Of a stretch of DNA of 50,223 bases, positions 39,859-48,914 are shown in pieces; positions within the stretch are counted from its first letter, which is position 1, and the number at the start of each line of letters is the position of its first letter. Origin of the DNA: an uncultured Bacteroidales bacterium (lineage in GTDB: Bacteria > Bacteroidota > Bacteroidia > Bacteroidales > Barnesiellaceae); assembly GCA_949298955.1 (NCBI GenBank), contig CASFYQ010000013.1:697-50919 (forward strand). The letters run 5' to 3'. The position numbers and the translations under genes are program-made. The notes under the pieces were generated by a model. It worked only from the letters and a program-made list of their open reading frames with translations, did not search any database and was not told where the DNA came from.

Positions 39859-41253
39859 TTATAAAGGTATTTTTTCTTGGTATATTTTGTAATAGCGCAG
39901 TACTTCGTGTACATAGGCGACGGTTTGCCTTCCCTTGAAATAGCCGAATTTGCACACCTCGTCGTTGAAATACTCGGGGTTGCTTTTGAGCAGGAGGTAG
40001 TCGCTCACGTTGTCGTCCCATATGTGGGGGTTCTTGCCGTGTTTTTCGGCCAGGGCCATGGCGTCGAGAATGTGACCGAGTCCCGAGTTGTAGGCGGCCA
40101 GGATAAATTTGAGCCGTTCGTCCTTGTCTTGGATTGCCGATAGGCTTTTGTTGAGTGATTTGATGCTTTTGACGGCGGCGGCGACATTCTTCTCGGGGTT
40201 GGTTATTTCTTGAAGCGATACCCCGAAAGCCTGTGCCGTGCGAGGCATCAGCTGCATGAGGCCTCTGGCTCCGGCCCACGATACGGCCAGGGTGTCGAAA
40301 TGCGACTCGTTGTAGGCTTGGGCGGCCAGGATACGCCAGTCCCAATCGATTTCGCGGGCATATTTTTTAAATAGGTGGTCATATATCGATATTTGGCCTT
40401 TCGATACCGACAGCACGGCCGAGTTGGGTATCGTTTTGCTCAGCTCGAAATAGCGGCGCGAGATGCTTCGGTAGGAGTCGGATTTGTGGTTCTCTTTGAC
40501 CCACTGGTCAATGGCTCGAGCCAGGGCGGGGGAGTTTTTGCTCACGGCCCACGAAGCCCGTTGGGGAAAGCTCACTTGGAGGTGTATGTCGATGTTGGGG
40601 TAGTAGGTGCGGTTCAGCTGGGCCAGGTTGTTGTCGGCCAGGGTGTAGGGGATTTCGCCGGTCGATACCATTTCGATGAGCTCTTCGGTCACGACTGTAT
40701 CTTTGTCGATGTGGTGTATGCGTATGCCTCCGCCCAGTTCGTCGTTGAGGTTGTTGATGCGCTCTTCATATTTCGAGCCGGCCTCGACATAGATGTCTTT
40801 TCCGATGAGGTCGACTACGTCGTTAATCATCTCTTTCTTGCTTTTGCGGGGTTGGATAAGTACCTGGTGGGTGATGTTTTCGGCGCCGCAGTAGAGCCAT
40901 TCGTTTTTGGCATCGCCGATGATGGGCATTTCGTAGGCGATGATGTCGCCTTCGCCCCGTTGCAACATTTCGGTGAGGTGCTTGATGTTGTCGGCTACGA
41001 TGACGGTTGTTTTGAGCTTGTGGTGGTCGGCAAACTGTTTGATACGTTCGTACTCATAGCCCATCTCTTCGCCCCGGTAGAGGAAATAGGAGGTGGAGCT
41101 GTATAGTGTGAGAACTCGCAGCTCTCCCCGCTGGCAGATAGAGTCGAAATCGTTGGGCACATCTTCGGCGGTGTGCTGTTTGTTCCCTCCGCAGGCTGTG
41201 ACAAACAGGAAGGCGAGGAGGGTGTATATCCAACGGGCCAGGCTCCTCGGCAT
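39859..41253 (-). CDS. Membrane-bound lytic transglycosylase F-like lipoprotein
   Basis: This encodes 464 residues. A lipobox VTAC (Cys21) indicates a lipoprotein. Residues about 35-275 are a periplasmic solute-binding (SBP_bac_3) domain: GELRVLTLYSSTSYFLYRGEEMGYEYE, IAYEMPI. Residues about 300-460 are an SLT lysozyme-like domain with the catalytic Glu in AYNESHFDTLAVSWAGARGLMQLMPRTA and AAYNSGLGHI. This domain order is that of MltF, which cleaves peptidoglycan with 1,6-anhydro products. It is the last gene of purM-udk-mltF, starting 3 bp after the udk stop. Confidence 0.9.
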   Translation of the reverse strand: MPRSLARWIYTLLAFLFVTACGGNKQHTAEDVPNDFDSICQRGELRVLTLYSSTSYFLYRGEEMGYEYERIKQFADHHKLKTTVIVADNIKHLTEMLQRGEGDIIAYEMPIIGDAKNEWLYCGAENITHQVLIQPRKSKKEMINDVVDLIGKDIYVEAGSKYEERINNLNDELGGGIRIHHIDKDTVVTEELIEMVSTGEIPYTLADNNLAQLNRTYYPNIDIHLQVSFPQRASWAVSKNSPALARAIDQWVKENHKSDSYRSISRRYFELSKTIPNSAVLSVSKGQISIYDHLFKKYAREIDWDWRILAAQAYNESHFDTLAVSWAGARGLMQLMPRTAQAFGVSLQEITNPEKNVAAAVKSIKSLNKSLSAIQDKDERLKFILAAYNSGLGHILDAMALAEKHGKNPHIWDDNVSDYLLLKSNPEYFNDEVCKFGYFKGRQTVAYVHEVLRYYKIYQEKIPL

Positions 41254-41256
41254 AGG

Positions 41257-41868
41257 TTACCCTTTGAGTTTGTGAGAGATAAAATTGGTCATAATCTCGA
41301 TGGCAACCGAGTTGTGGCCGCCCTGCGGGATAATGATGTCGGCGTAGCGTTTGGTGGGTTCGATGTGTTGCAGGTGCATGGGTTTCAATACCCGTTCATA
41401 GCGTTCGATGACCATCTCGACCGTGCGTCCGCGCTCGATGATGTCGCGGTTGATGACTCGTATTAGGCGGTCGTCGGCATCGGCATCGACAAAGACTTTC
41501 ATGTCCATCATGTTGCGCAGCTCTTCGTTGCAGAGAATGAGGATACCCTCGACGATGATGATGTCGCGAGGCTCGACGGTGATGGTCTCTTTCGACCGGG
41601 TGCAGGTGAGGAACGAGTAGATGGGTTGCTCGATGGGCCGACCGGCTTTCAGGTCTTTGAGGTGTTTGACCAGCAGGTCGAAATCGATGGCGGCCGGTTC
41701 GTCGAAATTGATGTTTTGCCGTTCTTCTACGGGCACGTGGCTGCTGTCCCAGTAATAGGAGTCTTGCGGAATAACGGCTGTTTGTCCGGCGGGAAGGCTT
41801 TCAACGATTTTTCGCACGACGGTGGTTTTTCCCGATCCGGTTCCACCGGCTATTCCTATGATTAGCAT
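41257..41868 (-). CDS. udk: Uridine kinase
   Basis: 203 residues from the ATG at 41868 (MLIIGIAGGTGSGKTT). A longer frame begins with a TTG at 41910 and is not chosen because the P-loop normally starts about residue 6. It shows Walker A GGTGSGKTT, the substrate region PQDSYYWD, NFDEPAAIDFDLL and the ERGRTVE lid segment, with RVINRDI before it. It phosphorylates uridine and cytidine in the salvage route. It lies between purM (28 bp upstream) and mltF (3 bp downstream). Confidence 0.94.
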   Translation of the reverse strand: MLIIGIAGGTGSGKTTVVRKIVESLPAGQTAVIPQDSYYWDSSHVPVEERQNINFDEPAAIDFDLLVKHLKDLKAGRPIEQPIYSFLTCTRSKETITVEPRDIIIVEGILILCNEELRNMMDMKVFVDADADDRLIRVINRDIIERGRTVEMVIERYERVLKPMHLQHIEPTKRYADIIIPQGGHNSVAIEIMTNFISHKLKG

Positions 41869-41896
41869 GCTGTTTTTGTTTAAGGGTGAAACTGTT

Positions 41897-43066
41897 TTAT
41901 TTGTATTCAAACCGGCCTTTGTCCGATTCGATGATTAATTCGTTGCGGGCAGCAGGCTGGGTGTAGCCAATCACACGGGCGTCGATGCCGAACGAGCGGC
42001 TGATGTCGATGACCTGTTGTGCATCGGTGGCATCGACATAGATTTCCATGCGGTGCCCCATGTTGAAGACCTTGTACATTTCGTGCCAGTCGGTTCCCGA
42101 TTGTTCTTGTATGATGCTGAACAGCGGGGGTACGGGGAAGAGATTGTTTTTGATAATCTTCATGTTTTCGACAAAGTGCATCACCTTGGTTTGTGCGCCT
42201 CCCGAGCAGTGTACCATACCGTGTACACGCGGACGCATCTCGTCGAGCAGCCGTTTGATGACGGGGGCGTAGGTGCGTGTGGGCGAGAGCACCAGCTTGC
42301 CGGCGTCGATTCCCAGCTCTGCAATTTGGTCGGTGAGTTTGAGCTTGCCCGAGTAGACCAGCTCGTCGGGAACGGCGTTGTCGTAGCTCTCGGGGTATTT
42401 CGAGGCGAGGTATTTAGCGAAGACGTCGTGGCGGGCCGAGGTGAGTCCGTTGCTGCCCATGCCGCCGTTGTATTCTTTTTCGTAGGAGGCTTTGCCGAAG
42501 GACGAGAGGCCCACGATGACATCGCCGGGACGTATGTGGTCGTTTGATATGACGTCTTTCCGTTTCATGCGGCAGGTTACGGTGCTGTCGACGATGATGG
42601 TTCTCACCAGGTCGCCCACATCGGCAGTTTCTCCGCCTGTGCTGTAAGCGTTCACGCCTAAGTCGCGCAACTCGGCGAGCAGTTCTTCGGTACCGTTGAT
42701 GATGGCCGAGATGACTTCGCCGGGAACCAGCAGTTTGTTGCGCCCGATGGTCGACGACACGAGTATGTTGTCGGTAGCGCCTACACAGAGCAGGTCGTCG
42801 ATATTCATGATGAGGGCGTCTTGTGCGATGCCTCGCCACACGCTCAGGTCGCCGGTTTCGCGCCAATACATGTAGGCCAGTGACGATTTGGTACCGGCCC
42901 CGTCGGCGTGCATGATGTTGCAGTATTCGGGGTCGCCGCCCAGTATGTCGGGGATAATCTTACAGAAGGCTTTTGGGAATATGCCTTTGTCTATATTTTT
43001 GATAGCGTTGTGTACATCTTCTTTCGAAGCCGATACGCCGCGCAGGTTGTAACGTTGGTCGCTCAT
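41897..43066 (-). CDS. purM: Phosphoribosylformylglycinamidine cyclo-ligase (AIR synthase)
   Basis: This encodes 389 residues, longer than the E. coli enzyme (about 345) but usual for Bacteroidota. Features: HADGAGTKSSLAY (substrate/ATP loop), MNIDDLLCVGATDN, NAYSTGGETADVGD, GDVIVGLSSFGKASYEKEYNGGMGSNG (the GxSS.G.HSNG-like motif), HGMVHCSGGAQTKVMHF, and VFNMGHRMEIYV. It closes the imidazole ring in purine synthesis. It starts a minus-strand operon with udk and mltF. Two insertions, near NGGM and in the C-terminal domain, distinguish this type. Confidence 0.9.
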   Translation of the reverse strand: MSDQRYNLRGVSASKEDVHNAIKNIDKGIFPKAFCKIIPDILGGDPEYCNIMHADGAGTKSSLAYMYWRETGDLSVWRGIAQDALIMNIDDLLCVGATDNILVSSTIGRNKLLVPGEVISAIINGTEELLAELRDLGVNAYSTGGETADVGDLVRTIIVDSTVTCRMKRKDVISNDHIRPGDVIVGLSSFGKASYEKEYNGGMGSNGLTSARHDVFAKYLASKYPESYDNAVPDELVYSGKLKLTDQIAELGIDAGKLVLSPTRTYAPVIKRLLDEMRPRVHGMVHCSGGAQTKVMHFVENMKIIKNNLFPVPPLFSIIQEQSGTDWHEMYKVFNMGHRMEIYVDATDAQQVIDISRSFGIDARVIGYTQPAARNELIIESDKGRFEYK

Positions 43067-43089
43067 GTCTTTTGTGTAATTGTCGATTA

Positions 43090-43097
43090 CAAAATTA
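43090..43097 (-). promoter_or_regulatory. -7 promoter box of purM
   Basis: The minus strand reads TAATTTTG followed by TAATCG. The start would be near 43083, giving a leader of about 17 nt. Confidence 0.6.
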
Positions 43098-43129
43098 GTT
43101 CAAAAATGGTATCGGTGCAAGCTTCTCGA

Positions 43130-43975
43130 TTATAAAACGAATGACAGGTAGATGAATATGACGGGCGAGGCCAGCAGTTCGCTGTCGAATCGGTCGAGAA
43201 TGCCTCCGTGCCCGGGGAGTATTTTGCCCGAGTCTTTGACTCCTGCCGTGCGTTTGAGCAGCGATTCGCACAGGTCGCCCCATGTCGAGAATATTGAGGT
43301 GAGCATGCCCATGACAATCCACTGGGTTGTCGATAACAGCCCGGGTATCACCAGGTTGAGACATGCGCCGAGAATGACGCAGAAGGCTAATCCTCCGAAA
43401 AATCCTTCCCATGATTTTTTGGGCGATATGCGTTCGAAGAGCCGGTGGCGCCCCAGCGTGCTGCCAACGACATAGGCGCCGGTGTCGTTAATCCAAATGA
43501 ATACGAAGAAGGCCATCAGCAGGTACTCGGGGTGGCCGTAGAGCAGTTGATACTCGGCATTGTATCCCCATACGCCGAGCAGAGCGAGGGGCAGGACGAC
43601 GTATATTTGTCCCAGTATGCTGTAAGCCCAGCTGGCTGTGGGTGACTTTGCGGGTGAGATATAGAGCTGAATGACGGGGCGCGCTGCCAAATAGATGAAA
43701 TAGGTGAGGATAGAGGCTTTTTGTAGCGACACGGGTAGCTGTCCCGAATAGGAGAATACCAGCAGAAAGAGGGCGCAGGCTCCTGCCAGGTCGATGACGA
43801 AGAGCGTTTGGTCGAATGGCCTTCCGAAACGGGTGAGCGTGCGAAATTCGATGTAGCCGAGCAGTGCGACGAGGCCGAAGATGCCCAAAAATGTGTAGGG
43901 GCCTGATAATACGGCCGCGGTGATGATGGCGATGAATAAAATGCCGGTAAAGGTTCGGGTCAGTAGATTTTTCAC
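43130..43975 (-). CDS. cdsA: Phosphatidate cytidylyltransferase
   Basis: This encodes 281 residues with seven or eight hydrophobic segments. The CdsA signature is complete: ISPKKSWEGFFGGLAF, STWGDLCESLLKRTAGVKDSGKILPGHGGILDRFDSELLASP. It makes CDP-diacylglycerol from CTP and phosphatidic acid in the cytoplasmic membrane. It follows ftsH in the same direction, but a terminator and its own promoter intervene. Confidence 0.95.
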   Translation of the reverse strand: MKNLLTRTFTGILFIAIITAAVLSGPYTFLGIFGLVALLGYIEFRTLTRFGRPFDQTLFVIDLAGACALFLLVFSYSGQLPVSLQKASILTYFIYLAARPVIQLYISPAKSPTASWAYSILGQIYVVLPLALLGVWGYNAEYQLLYGHPEYLLMAFFVFIWINDTGAYVVGSTLGRHRLFERISPKKSWEGFFGGLAFCVILGACLNLVIPGLLSTTQWIVMGMLTSIFSTWGDLCESLLKRTAGVKDSGKILPGHGGILDRFDSELLASPVIFIYLSFVL

Positions 43976-44076
43976 GGTCTTTTATTTTTGAAGAATCTAT
44001 AATAACGATATAATAGACAACGGGCGCAAATGCGACCGTTGGGCCAAGCGTTTGTCGCGTCTTGTCCTTTGTGTGA

Positions 44077-44084
44077 CAAATATA
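44077..44084 (-). promoter_or_regulatory. -7 promoter box of cdsA
   Basis: The minus strand reads TATATTTG, an exact consensus. The leader would be about 95 nt. Confidence 0.6.
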
Positions 44085-44141
44085 GAAATAATTCCTTAAA
44101 TGGGTTTTCTTTTGGTCTTCTTTTTAACAGGTATGGCATAT

Positions 44142-44173
44142 AAAAAAGGGCTGCGTGGGTGCAGCCCTTTTTT
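44142..44173. terminator. Bidirectional terminator downstream of ftsH
   Basis: AAAAAAGGGCTGC pairs with GCAGCCCTTTTTT around a short loop GTGGGT. On the minus strand it ends the rsfS-ftsH message. The rest of the 322-bp gap between ftsH and cdsA (44174-44297) shows no feature. Confidence 0.9.
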
Positions 44174-44297
44174 ATATGGGGGTGTGGACGATTGCAAGGG
44201 GGTGGGAAACAGATAGATGCTTGTGTGCAAAATGGCCGGGGCTTGCATCACAGAGTGGAAATCCGGCGGTCTGCCTGTCTGTTTCCGGTGGTGCCTG

Positions 44298-46391
44298 TCA
44301 TTGACCGGCTTGTGGAGTATTTGTTTCTTTCTTCTCCTCTTCGTCATCGGCCGATGTGTGGCGGGTGTGTGCTTCGTCGGCCGGGTCCTGCGGTTGTTCG
44401 CCGAGGGGGGCTGCCTGAGATTTGTCGTTCTCCTTTTCTTTCTTTTCGGCAGGAGTGTCGTTTTGGGACGAGGACTCCTCGCCTTGCAGAATCTCTTCGG
44501 TGCGTGACAGCCAGGGGCGTTTGCCGAATATATGTTCTACGTCTTCTGCAAAGATGACCTCGCGGGTAATCAGGACTTCGGCCAGTTGGGCATGCTTGTC
44601 GGCATTTTCGCGCAGAATCGATTTGGCACGTTCGTACTGTTCGTTTACGATTTGAGCCACTTCTTTGTCGATAAGTTTGGCGGTCTCCTCGCTATATGGT
44701 TTGGTGAAGCCGTATTCCTGGCCGGTTGAGTCGTAGTAGGAGAGGTTGGGCAGTTTTTCGCTCATGCCGAAATAGACCACCATGGCATAGGCTTGCTTGG
44801 TGACCCGTTCCAAATCGTTTGAGGCGCCGGTCGAGATACGGCCGAGGAATACCTCTTCGGCGGCTCGACCTCCCAAGGTGGCACACATCTCGTCGAGCAT
44901 CTGTTCGCGAGTGGTGATTTGCCGCTCTTCGGGCAGATACCAGGCTGCACCCAAGGCTCGGCCGCGCGGTACGATGGTGACTTTGATGAGCGGGTTGGCA
45001 TATTGCAGCAGCCAGCTGATGGAGGCGTGTCCGGCTTCGTGTATGGCGATGGAGCGTTTTTCTTCTTGCGTAGTGATTTTCGACCGCTTCTCCAAGCCGC
45101 CTACAATGCGGTCTACGGCATCCATGAAATCTTGTCGCTGCACGCTTTTTTTGTTTTTGCGAGCGGCGATAAGGGCTGCTTCGTTGCAGACGTTGGCGAT
45201 GTCGGCTCCCGAGAATCCCGGGGTTTGGCGGGCCAGCAGGTCCACGTCGACCGAATCGTCGATTTTCACGTTGCGCAGGTGTACCTTGAAGATGGCTTTG
45301 CGGTCGTTCAACTCGGGTAGTTCGACATAGATTTGCCGGTCGAAACGGCCGGCTCGCAGCAGGGCTTTGTCCAGAATGTCGGCGCGGTTGGTGGCGGCCA
45401 GAATGATAACGCCGCTGTTCGACCCGAAGCCGTCCATTTCGGTGAGCAACTGGTTGAGGGTGTTCTCCCGCTCGTCGTTCGACCCCATGTTGGGGTTCTT
45501 GCCACGGGCTCGACCCACGGCGTCGATTTCGTCGATGAATACGATGCAGGGGGCTTTCTCCTTGGCTTGTCGGAAGAGGTCGCGCACGCGTGAGGCTCCT
45601 ACGCCTACGAACATTTCGACGAAATCGGATCCCGACAGCGAGAAGAAAGGTACATTGGCTTCGCCGGCCACAGCTTTGGCCAGCAGGGTTTTACCGGTGC
45701 CCGGAGGACCTACCAGCAGGGCGCCTTTGGGAATCTTGCCACCCAAGTCGGTATAGCGGCCCGGATTTTTCAGGAACTCCACAATCTCCTCGACCTCTTG
45801 TTTGGCTTCGGAGAGGCCGGCCACATCGTCGAAAGTTACCTTTACGGCGCCGTCCTTGTCGAAGAGTTGGGCTTTGGCTTTTCCTACGTTGAACACGCCG
45901 CCGCTACCGCCACCGCCTTGGTTGGACATGCGACGGGCCAAGTAAATCCAAAAGATAATGAAGAAGATGATGGGCCCGAATGTCCACAGAATATTGGTCA
46001 GGTCGCTGCTGTTTTCGTAGTTGACCTCGGCTTGGAAATTGTAGTCTTTTTCCCAGCCTTCCCGAGTTTTGTTAAAGCTTTCGGCCGAGGGGATATTGGT
46101 ATAGACGATGGGCTTGCCGGTTATCTTGTCGGTCTTGAAGATGGCTTTGGCCGTGCTGTCGTTGAGCAGGGCCTCGGCATAGTCTTTTTGACTATATACC
46201 GTGACGTGGGTCATGCCGCCCTCTTTGGCTATTTTTTCAAATTCCGACCAATTCACCTCCTTGCTCATCGAAGGGTCGTTGGCATAGTATAGGCCGATTA
46301 GAGACAGAATGATAATCGCATACATCCAATACAGATTGAATCGAATCCGTTTCTTTTTGGGGCCTAATGGAGAGAGGTTGTTGTTTCCCAT
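44298..46391 (-). CDS. ftsH: ATP-dependent zinc metalloprotease FtsH
   Basis: This encodes 697 residues. Two transmembrane helices flank a periplasmic domain: about residues 17-40 ([19 protein letters not shown]) and 130-150 ([21 protein letters not shown]). The AAA+ module has Walker A GPPGTGKT (228-235), Walker B IVFIDEID and the [23 protein letters not shown]. The M41 zinc site is HEAGH (His451-Glu452, His455). The C-terminal tail is long, acidic and Glu/Lys/Gln-rich after the protease, beginning about residue 640 with [22 protein letters not shown]. It degrades membrane and regulatory proteins. It lies 36 bp after rsfS, the usual arrangement in Bacteroidales. Confidence 0.97.
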   Translation of the reverse strand: MGNNNLSPLGPKKKRIRFNLYWMYAIIILSLIGLYYANDPSMSKEVNWSEFEKIAKEGGMTHVTVYSQKDYAEALLNDSTAKAIFKTDKITGKPIVYTNIPSAESFNKTREGWEKDYNFQAEVNYENSSDLTNILWTFGPIIFFIIFWIYLARRMSNQGGGGSGGVFNVGKAKAQLFDKDGAVKVTFDDVAGLSEAKQEVEEIVEFLKNPGRYTDLGGKIPKGALLVGPPGTGKTLLAKAVAGEANVPFFSLSGSDFVEMFVGVGASRVRDLFRQAKEKAPCIVFIDEIDAVGRARGKNPNMGSNDERENTLNQLLTEMDGFGSNSGVIILAATNRADILDKALLRAGRFDRQIYVELPELNDRKAIFKVHLRNVKIDDSVDVDLLARQTPGFSGADIANVCNEAALIAARKNKKSVQRQDFMDAVDRIVGGLEKRSKITTQEEKRSIAIHEAGHASISWLLQYANPLIKVTIVPRGRALGAAWYLPEERQITTREQMLDEMCATLGGRAAEEVFLGRISTGASNDLERVTKQAYAMVVYFGMSEKLPNLSYYDSTGQEYGFTKPYSEETAKLIDKEVAQIVNEQYERAKSILRENADKHAQLAEVLITREVIFAEDVEHIFGKRPWLSRTEEILQGEESSSQNDTPAEKKEKENDKSQAAPLGEQPQDPADEAHTRHTSADDEEEKKETNTPQAGQ

Positions 46392-46427
46392 ATTTGATAA
46401 TTAAAAGTGCAGGAGATGTATCAAAAA

Positions 46428-46784
46428 TTATTCCACATCGGGAATTTCTGCCAATTTGGCATCGTTCCACAGTTGTTCGAGTTTGTAATAATTTCGGTTT
46501 TCAGGTAGGAACACGTGAACCAATATGCTGCCATAATCGATGATAATCCATTGGCTGTTTTGGTATCCGTCGTATCCGAACGGTTTTGTGCCGGTGTGTT
46601 CTTGTACATATTCTCTTATGCTGTCGGCGATGGCGGCTACCTGAGTAGTCGATTGTCCTTCGCAAATGATGAAACAGGAGGCTGCCGCCGATTCTATTTC
46701 AGAGAGGTCTACGATTGTGATTTTCTTCCCTTTTTTTTCTTGAATACCTTCTACGATAGCGTTTATTAATTGCTTTTCTTTCAT
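46428..46784 (-). CDS. rsfS: Ribosome silencing factor RsfS
   Basis: About 118 residues from the ATG at 46784 (MKEKQLINAIVEG). A TTG at 46814 lies in the promoter box and is rejected. The family core is present: KKITIVDLSEIESAAASCFIICEGQSTTQVAAIADSI and GYQNSQWIIIDYGSILVHVFLPENRNYYKLEQLW. It binds uL14 and blocks subunit joining in starvation. It is the first gene of the rsfS-ftsH pair. Confidence 0.93.
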   Translation of the reverse strand: MKEKQLINAIVEGIQEKKGKKITIVDLSEIESAAASCFIICEGQSTTQVAAIADSIREYVQEHTGTKPFGYDGYQNSQWIIIDYGSILVHVFLPENRNYYKLEQLWNDAKLAEIPDVE

Positions 46785-46811
46785 TTGATTACTGTAAATA
46801 TTCTCATTTTG

Positions 46812-46819
46812 CAAAGATA
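46812..46819 (-). promoter_or_regulatory. -7 promoter box of rsfS-ftsH
   Basis: The minus strand reads TATCTTTG followed by CAAAATG. The start would be near 46805, with a leader of about 21 nt. Confidence 0.6.
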
Positions 46820-46983
46820 ATGCGATTTTTCCAATTACGAGGAAATAGCTTTGTTATAAAATAAAGGGTTTCGTTAAAAACTCCTTTTGTCAAGTGCGGG
46901 CAGGATCGGATTTTGATGGGATTCCGGGTGAAGGTCGGCGAAAAAAATAAAAAGTATTGACCTTGTGGTACGATTGCTTTCAC

Positions 46984-46991
46984 TATATTTG
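46984..46991 (+). promoter_or_regulatory. -7 promoter box of the DUF3127 gene
   Basis: TATATTTG, preceded by CTTTCAC as in the 68-bp repeats at 37.1 kb. A TTG 18-20 bp upstream could be the -33 element. The leader would be about 20 nt. Confidence 0.65.
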
Positions 46992-47016
46992 CAACCGATA
47001 ATTTTTAAAATTCGAT

Positions 47017-47400
47017 ATGGAAATTAAAGGACGAATCATTCATGTGTTGCCGTTGCAGGAAGGTGTTTCGAAAGCCGGTAATCCGTGGAAGAAACAAGAG
47101 TATGTATTGGAAACCGAGGAGCAATATCCTCGCAAAGTGTGTTTCAATCTTTTTGGTGATAAGGTAGATCAGTATCCCGCAGCGATTGGCGACGATGTGG
47201 TTGTGAGTTTCGATCTCGAAAGCCGTGAATACAATGGACGCTGGTACACCGATGTGAGGGCTTGGAAGATAGAGAAGTCGGTTTCTGCAGCTCAGCCCGT
47301 GCCCGACATGCCGCCTGTGCCCAACGATATACCTCCGTTCCCGCCGGCTTCGGCCGCACCCGATTTGGCATCTTCGGCGACCGACGACCTGCCTTTTTAA
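47017..47400 (+). CDS. DUF3127 OB-fold protein with SSB-like C-terminal tail
   Basis: This encodes 127 residues. Residues 1-90 form a small beta domain (MEIKGRIIHVLPLQEGVSKAG, WKKQEYVLETEEQYPRKVCFNLFGDK, VVVSFDLESREYNGRWYTDVRAWKIE) that fits DUF3127, predicted to adopt an OB-fold. Then a proline-rich linker (PVPDMPPVPNDIPPFPPASAAP) leads to the end DDLPF. An acidic D-D-x-P-F tip is the SSB signature that docks partner proteins. So it may be a single-stranded DNA-binding or SSB-mimicking protein. It is not the canonical ssb. It is monocistronic; a hairpin rich in GGCTACAC/GTGTGGCC follows about 40 bp after the stop. Confidence 0.8.
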   Translation: MEIKGRIIHVLPLQEGVSKAGNPWKKQEYVLETEEQYPRKVCFNLFGDKVDQYPAAIGDDVVVSFDLESREYNGRWYTDVRAWKIEKSVSAAQPVPDMPPVPNDIPPFPPASAAPDLASSATDDLPF

Positions 47401-47569
47401 ACAGCGACAAGAGGTAAAATAAAAGACATACGACCGATGGGCTACACTTGGGGTGTGGCCTGTCGTGTGTTTGAACCTTTGCATTTATTGTGTTATTTTC
47501 TCTTTTGTTGTGAAGAGAAAGAATTATCTTTACCTGCTCGAAATGAATTTCCTGTAAACGGTTTGAACG

Positions 47570-47845
47570 ATGATTAGATTGAATGTTTTTGTACGAGTAG
47601 ACGAGGCTCGTCGGGCTCGGTTTTTAGAGATTGCGTGCAAGCTCACCGAGTGTTCCCTCAAAGAGGAGGGGTGTGTGGCCTATGATATTTTCGAGAGTGC
47701 TACCCGGCGCGATGTGCTGATGATTTGCGAAACTTGGCGTGATGCCGAGGCACTTTCGGCTCATGAAAAAATGCCGTACTTTGTCGATTATGTGGCTCAA
47801 ATGCATGCATTGGGCGAAATGAAATTGGAAAAATTTAGTTTCTAA
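47570..47845 (+). CDS. Antibiotic biosynthesis monooxygenase (ABM) domain protein
   Basis: This encodes 91 residues, the usual ABM size. The ferredoxin-like dimeric fold is indicated by MIRLNVFVRVDEARRARFLEIACKL, then CVAYDIFESATRRDVLMICETWRDAEALSAHEKMPYF and FVDYVAQM. The E-x-W-x-D motif and the nearby H-x-x-x-x-Y/F are typical of YgiN-type quinol monooxygenases. The substrate is unknown. A near-consensus -7 box (TATCTTTA at 47525-47532) lies 38 bp upstream. The next gene follows after 20 bp and may share its message, though functions seem unrelated. Confidence 0.83.
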   Translation: MIRLNVFVRVDEARRARFLEIACKLTECSLKEEGCVAYDIFESATRRDVLMICETWRDAEALSAHEKMPYFVDYVAQMHALGEMKLEKFSF

Positions 47846-47865
47846 TATATATAATAGATATAGGA

Positions 47866-48762
47866 ATGAAGAGTGGTAGGACATTTGTGTATATGATTGC
47901 CGCAGCGGTAGTTGTGGCTTTCTCGGCATGTAGTAAGGACGATAACCACACCTCGGTTCCCAGCCGCCCCTCGGGGGTGAATGAGGCCGACTCGATTGCC
48001 ATTGCTCAAATTCAGTGGCAGGAACGGGAAATTCGGGACGGCGTCGTGAGCCGTACGGCACAGGTACAAAAGTTGTTCGACTATCCGCAGACGATAAGCA
48101 TGCTGGAAATCGACCTTGACAAGGCCGATGTCTCATTTTTGGTGTCGTATGAAATTTCGCTGGCCAAAACCACCAGCGACCGGGCGATGGCCGCAAACGC
48201 TTTGGCCGCGATAAATGGAACCTTTTTTAATACGTCGACCGGGGTGAGCCGCCATTTCTTGAAATGCAATGGTTCGGTAGTCGCTACGACTCAGACCAAC
48301 GAGTTCTCGACTCGGGCCACCGGCGCTTTCTGTGCTACGGGCGACCGGGTGGAGATAAAAAAATGGAGTTCGAGCGAAGAGGCTGCCCAGGGAGGCGACT
48401 ATCAACAGGTGGTGGTATCGGGCCCTCTCATGATGGACGACGGGCGCGATGTGGCGATGTGGGCCAACACATTCACGACCGATACGCATCCCCGCACATG
48501 TGTGGCGACGACCGACGACAATCGTGTGTTGTTTATCGTTTTCGACGGTCGTTTGGACGAAGCGAAAGGAGTGAATCTCTACGACTTGCGCTTCTTTGCC
48601 CGCCAAATGGGTGCAACCGATGCCCTCAACCTCGACGGTGGAGGCTCTTCGACTCTCTATGTGCAGGCTTATGGGGTAATCAATCACCCCTGCGATAATG
48701 GCAAGTATGACCATGAAGGAGAGCGGGCGGTACCCTCGGTACTGATGGTGAAGAAAAATTGA
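47866..48762 (+). CDS. Phosphodiester glycosidase family (NAGPA-type) lipoprotein
   Basis: This encodes 298 residues. A lipobox FSAC (Cys22) marks it as a lipoprotein, with a DDNHTS-type linker. The NAGPA/DUF2233 core follows: AINGTFFNTSTG (the NGxFF motif), ATGAFCATGD, VSGPLMMDDGRDV, HPRTCVATTDDNRVLFIVFDGR, and ALNLDGGGSSTLYV near the end. These are hallmark motifs of enzymes that cleave GlcNAc-1-phosphodiesters or related exopolysaccharide bonds; in eukaryotes the homologue is the mannose-6-phosphate uncovering enzyme. It is probably at the periplasm or surface. The biological substrate is unknown. Confidence 0.9.
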   Translation: MKSGRTFVYMIAAAVVVAFSACSKDDNHTSVPSRPSGVNEADSIAIAQIQWQEREIRDGVVSRTAQVQKLFDYPQTISMLEIDLDKADVSFLVSYEISLAKTTSDRAMAANALAAINGTFFNTSTGVSRHFLKCNGSVVATTQTNEFSTRATGAFCATGDRVEIKKWSSSEEAAQGGDYQQVVVSGPLMMDDGRDVAMWANTFTTDTHPRTCVATTDDNRVLFIVFDGRLDEAKGVNLYDLRFFARQMGATDALNLDGGGSSTLYVQAYGVINHPCDNGKYDHEGERAVPSVLMVKKN

Positions 48763-48784
48763 GCATGTAAAGGTTTTATATAGG

Positions 48785-48828
48785 CGGGAAGATTGAGGGC
48801 GGGAGCCGGAATCTTCCCGTTTTTTTTG
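48785..48828 (+). terminator. Intrinsic terminator after the NAGPA gene
   Basis: CGGGAAGATT pairs with AATCTTCCCG around a 15-nt loop and is followed by TTTTTTTT. Confidence 0.9.
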
Positions 48829-48914
48829 TTGAAAAATCAAGATTGGAGGAACAGATTAAGAAATTATTTCTTATCTTTCAACCGATATTAATCTAATCTT
48901 ATAAATCTTAAACT

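Noticed and set aside
39696..39938. Plus-strand 80-codon frame between the DUF3332 and mltF genes
   Set aside because: It runs over palindromes of a probable intergenic repeat and into the mltF 3' end antisense; it resembles over-annotated repeat-derived proteins.
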